A stretch of DNA of 6,276 nucleotides from Burkholderiales bacterium RIFCSPHIGHO2_12_FULL_61_11. GTDB lineage: Bacteria > Pseudomonadota > Gammaproteobacteria > Burkholderiales > Burkholderiaceae_C. Shown in pieces: positions 5,154-6,276 of this stretch (position 1 is its first letter; each line of letters starts with the position of its first letter). The position numbers were made by a program, and so were the translations under genes. The notes beneath the pieces were generated by a model. That model made no database searches, was not told the origin of the DNA, and worked only from the letters and a program-made list of their open reading frames with translations. Location: the NCBI GenBank assembly GCA_001770785.1, contig MERZ01000167.1, positions 1 to 6,276 on the forward strand, written 5' to 3'.

Positions 5154-6276
5154 ATGCCCCACCAGGTCCACGCTTGGCTCGATTCCGCGGAAAAAACTTC
5201 CGGGGCATTGGACTTTTTGGGGTCAGAGCCCAAGTTTTCTCAGCCAAAGCCTGACGCTTCGGGTGCGACGCATGGCATCGCAAAAAAATGGGTGTCCGGC
5301 CCCAACAAATCCTCTTTCGGCCGCCTCTGGCGTGTGTTCATGACAGCCCGCGTCGCGATTGCCGGCGTGTTGGTGGTCTTGCAAGGCTTCATCCATGCCT
5401 TGGGGAATGCAACCAACGGCTGGTCCATCGTAGTGTGCCTTGCTTACCTTTGCGCCGCACTTGCCGTGCGGCTTTGGGCCCGACCCCGGCCGCCAGGCAG
5501 CACGTTTGATGCGCATTGGGCGTCCACCATTGGCGTGGACGTGGTCACGTTTTCGGTGCTGAATTTCCTGCAATCGGGCGGCGTCAACTACACCCCATTG
5601 TTTGCGCTGCCGGTGCTGCTGTCCTCGGTGCTTGGTCCGATTTTGCTGGCTTTCGGCACGGCAGCCAGTGTCACGCTGCTGCTGCTCGCCGACGCCTGGT
5701 GGAATTCGTTGCAATCGCTGGGCGATTTCAATGCGCGCTTCCTCCAGGCCGGGCTGAGCAGTTCGGGGTTTTTTCTGGTGGCGCTGCTGGCCAACCAGCT
5801 GGCACTGCGGCTGGCGCGCCAGGAACAACTGACGAAGGCCAGCCAGTCCGTTGCGCGCATGCAAACCCAGGTCAATAAGCTGGTCATTGAAACGCTGGCC
5901 GACGGCGTTCTGGTCGTTGATATTCATGGGCTTGTGCGTTCGGCCAATCCGGCCTCCAGGCGCTTGCTCGCCACGCAGGAGGCCATGCCCACCGCCCCAT
6001 TTCAGCTCGCCGGGGAAGCCGCCTGGCAGCCCTTGGCCGAGCTGACGCACCGCACCTTCACCACCGTGTCGCCGCAAGCGGCGGACATCAGCCTCAACGA
6101 GTCGATGGGCCATGCCCGGCGGCTCCATGTGCGGACGCGGCTGGCCCCCTCGCAAAATGATCCGACCGACAGCTTGTGCGTGATGTTTCTTGAAGACCTG
6201 CGCGAAATGGAAGCGCGTGTGCGAACCGAAAAAATGGCGGCCATGGGACGCATGTCGGCTGCCGTGGCCCACGAAA
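5154..6276 (+). CDS. pilS: PilS-like sensor histidine kinase, N-terminal part (cut by window end)
   Basis: An uninterrupted frame of 374 codons runs off the window. Residues 1-58 are a soluble, poorly structured segment (PKFSQPKPDASG). Residues 62-220 hold about six membrane helices (near 63-83, 91-108, 122-140, 146-162, 163-182, 200-220), as in PilS. A PAS-like domain follows at about 240-350, with the typical VIETLADGVLVVDIHGLVRSANPASRRLL opening (244-272) and VMFLEDL (343-349). The linker EKMAAMGRMSAAVAHE (359-374) is the start of the HisKA dimerisation domain; His373 is the predicted phosphoacceptor, and the window ends after the next residue. The catalytic ATPase domain lies outside. PilS phosphorylates PilR, which activates sigma54-dependent type IV pilin transcription; a pilR gene is expected next. 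The pilS assignment rests on topology, PAS, HisKA linker and position after the PP0621-like gene; another membrane PAS kinase cannot be excluded. Confidence 0.87.
   Translation, partial: MPHQVHAWLDSAEKTSGALDFLGSEPKFSQPKPDASGATHGIAKKWVSGPNKSSFGRLWRVFMTARVAIAGVLVVLQGFIHALGNATNGWSIVVCLAYLCAALAVRLWARPRPPGSTFDAHWASTIGVDVVTFSVLNFLQSGGVNYTPLFALPVLLSSVLGPILLAFGTAASVTLLLLADAWWNSLQSLGDFNARFLQAGLSSSGFFLVALLANQLALRLARQEQLTKASQSVARMQTQVNKLVIETLADGVLVVDIHGLVRSANPASRRLLATQEAMPTAPFQLAGEAAWQPLAELTHRTFTTVSPQAADISLNESMGHARRLHVRTRLAPSQNDPTDSLCVMFLEDLREMEARVRTEKMAAMGRMSAAVAHE

Noticed and set aside
5223..6272. A 349-codon open frame on the minus strand, antisense to the kinase gene
   Set aside because: Its translation is rich in His, Arg, Gln and Gly with no recognisable domain, as expected for the antisense of a GC-rich gene. 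The plus strand has a continuous frame with membrane helices, PAS and HisKA features and a good ribosome site.
1..6276. Search for tRNA, rRNA, 4.5S SRP RNA, CRISPR array, IS ends or integrase
   Set aside because: No cloverleaf-like structure, repeat-spacer pattern, transposase motif or SRP RNA-like hairpin was recognised by eye on either strand.

Overview
The window looks like ordinary chromosomal DNA of a beta-proteobacterium, most likely Burkholderiales and plausibly Comamonadaceae (Polaromonas, Rhodoferax or Variovorax-like). The grounds are the high GC content, a Bug/TctC-type periplasmic binding protein (a family expanded in this order), and the gene order ffh / ypjD / PP0621-like / pilS-like, which I recall as typical of beta-proteobacteria. 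The genus is an inference. No database search was possible.

Left part (about 1-2630) is a small accessory catabolic module. A strong perfect hairpin with a T-run (1-39) closes a unit to the left. On the minus strand lie a tripartite-tricarboxylate-type solute-binding protein (830-1798) and, downstream of it, an RraA/HMG-aldolase-family protein (67-756), with a GC-rich hairpin between them. Divergent on the plus strand is a GntR/FCD regulator (1888-2628). The 89-base spacer between the two start codons carries two short palindromes that are candidate operators. The likely logic is that an organic acid is bound in the periplasm, a ligand acts on the GntR regulator, and the aldolase-family enzyme acts on a keto- or hydroxy-acid. 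The membrane permease that should work with the binding protein is not in the window.

Right part (about 2648-6276) is housekeeping. The signal recognition particle GTPase gene ffh is on the minus strand, convergent with the GntR gene across a 19-base gap. Divergent from ffh is a tightly packed plus-strand operon: ypjD/CcsA-like membrane protein (4107-4907), a tiny membrane-anchored zinc-ribbon-like protein of the PP0621 family (4904-5152, overlapping by 4 bases), and a PilS-like sensor histidine kinase (5154 to the window end, starting one base after the preceding stop). The kinase is cut by the window edge immediately after its predicted phosphoacceptor histidine.

I found no RNA gene, insertion sequence, CRISPR array, integrase, phage gene or clear undescribed system. 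No gene-free stretch exceeds 300 bases; the gaps are 1-66, 757-829, 1799-1887, 2629-2647 and 4022-4106. The points most worth a second look are two independent acidic-to-Asn changes at predicted metal-ligand positions (aldolase N95 and regulator N156), the operator-like palindrome that overlaps the upstream candidate start of the regulator gene, the hairpin between the binding-protein and aldolase genes, and the uncharacterised zinc-ribbon protein coupled to pilS.
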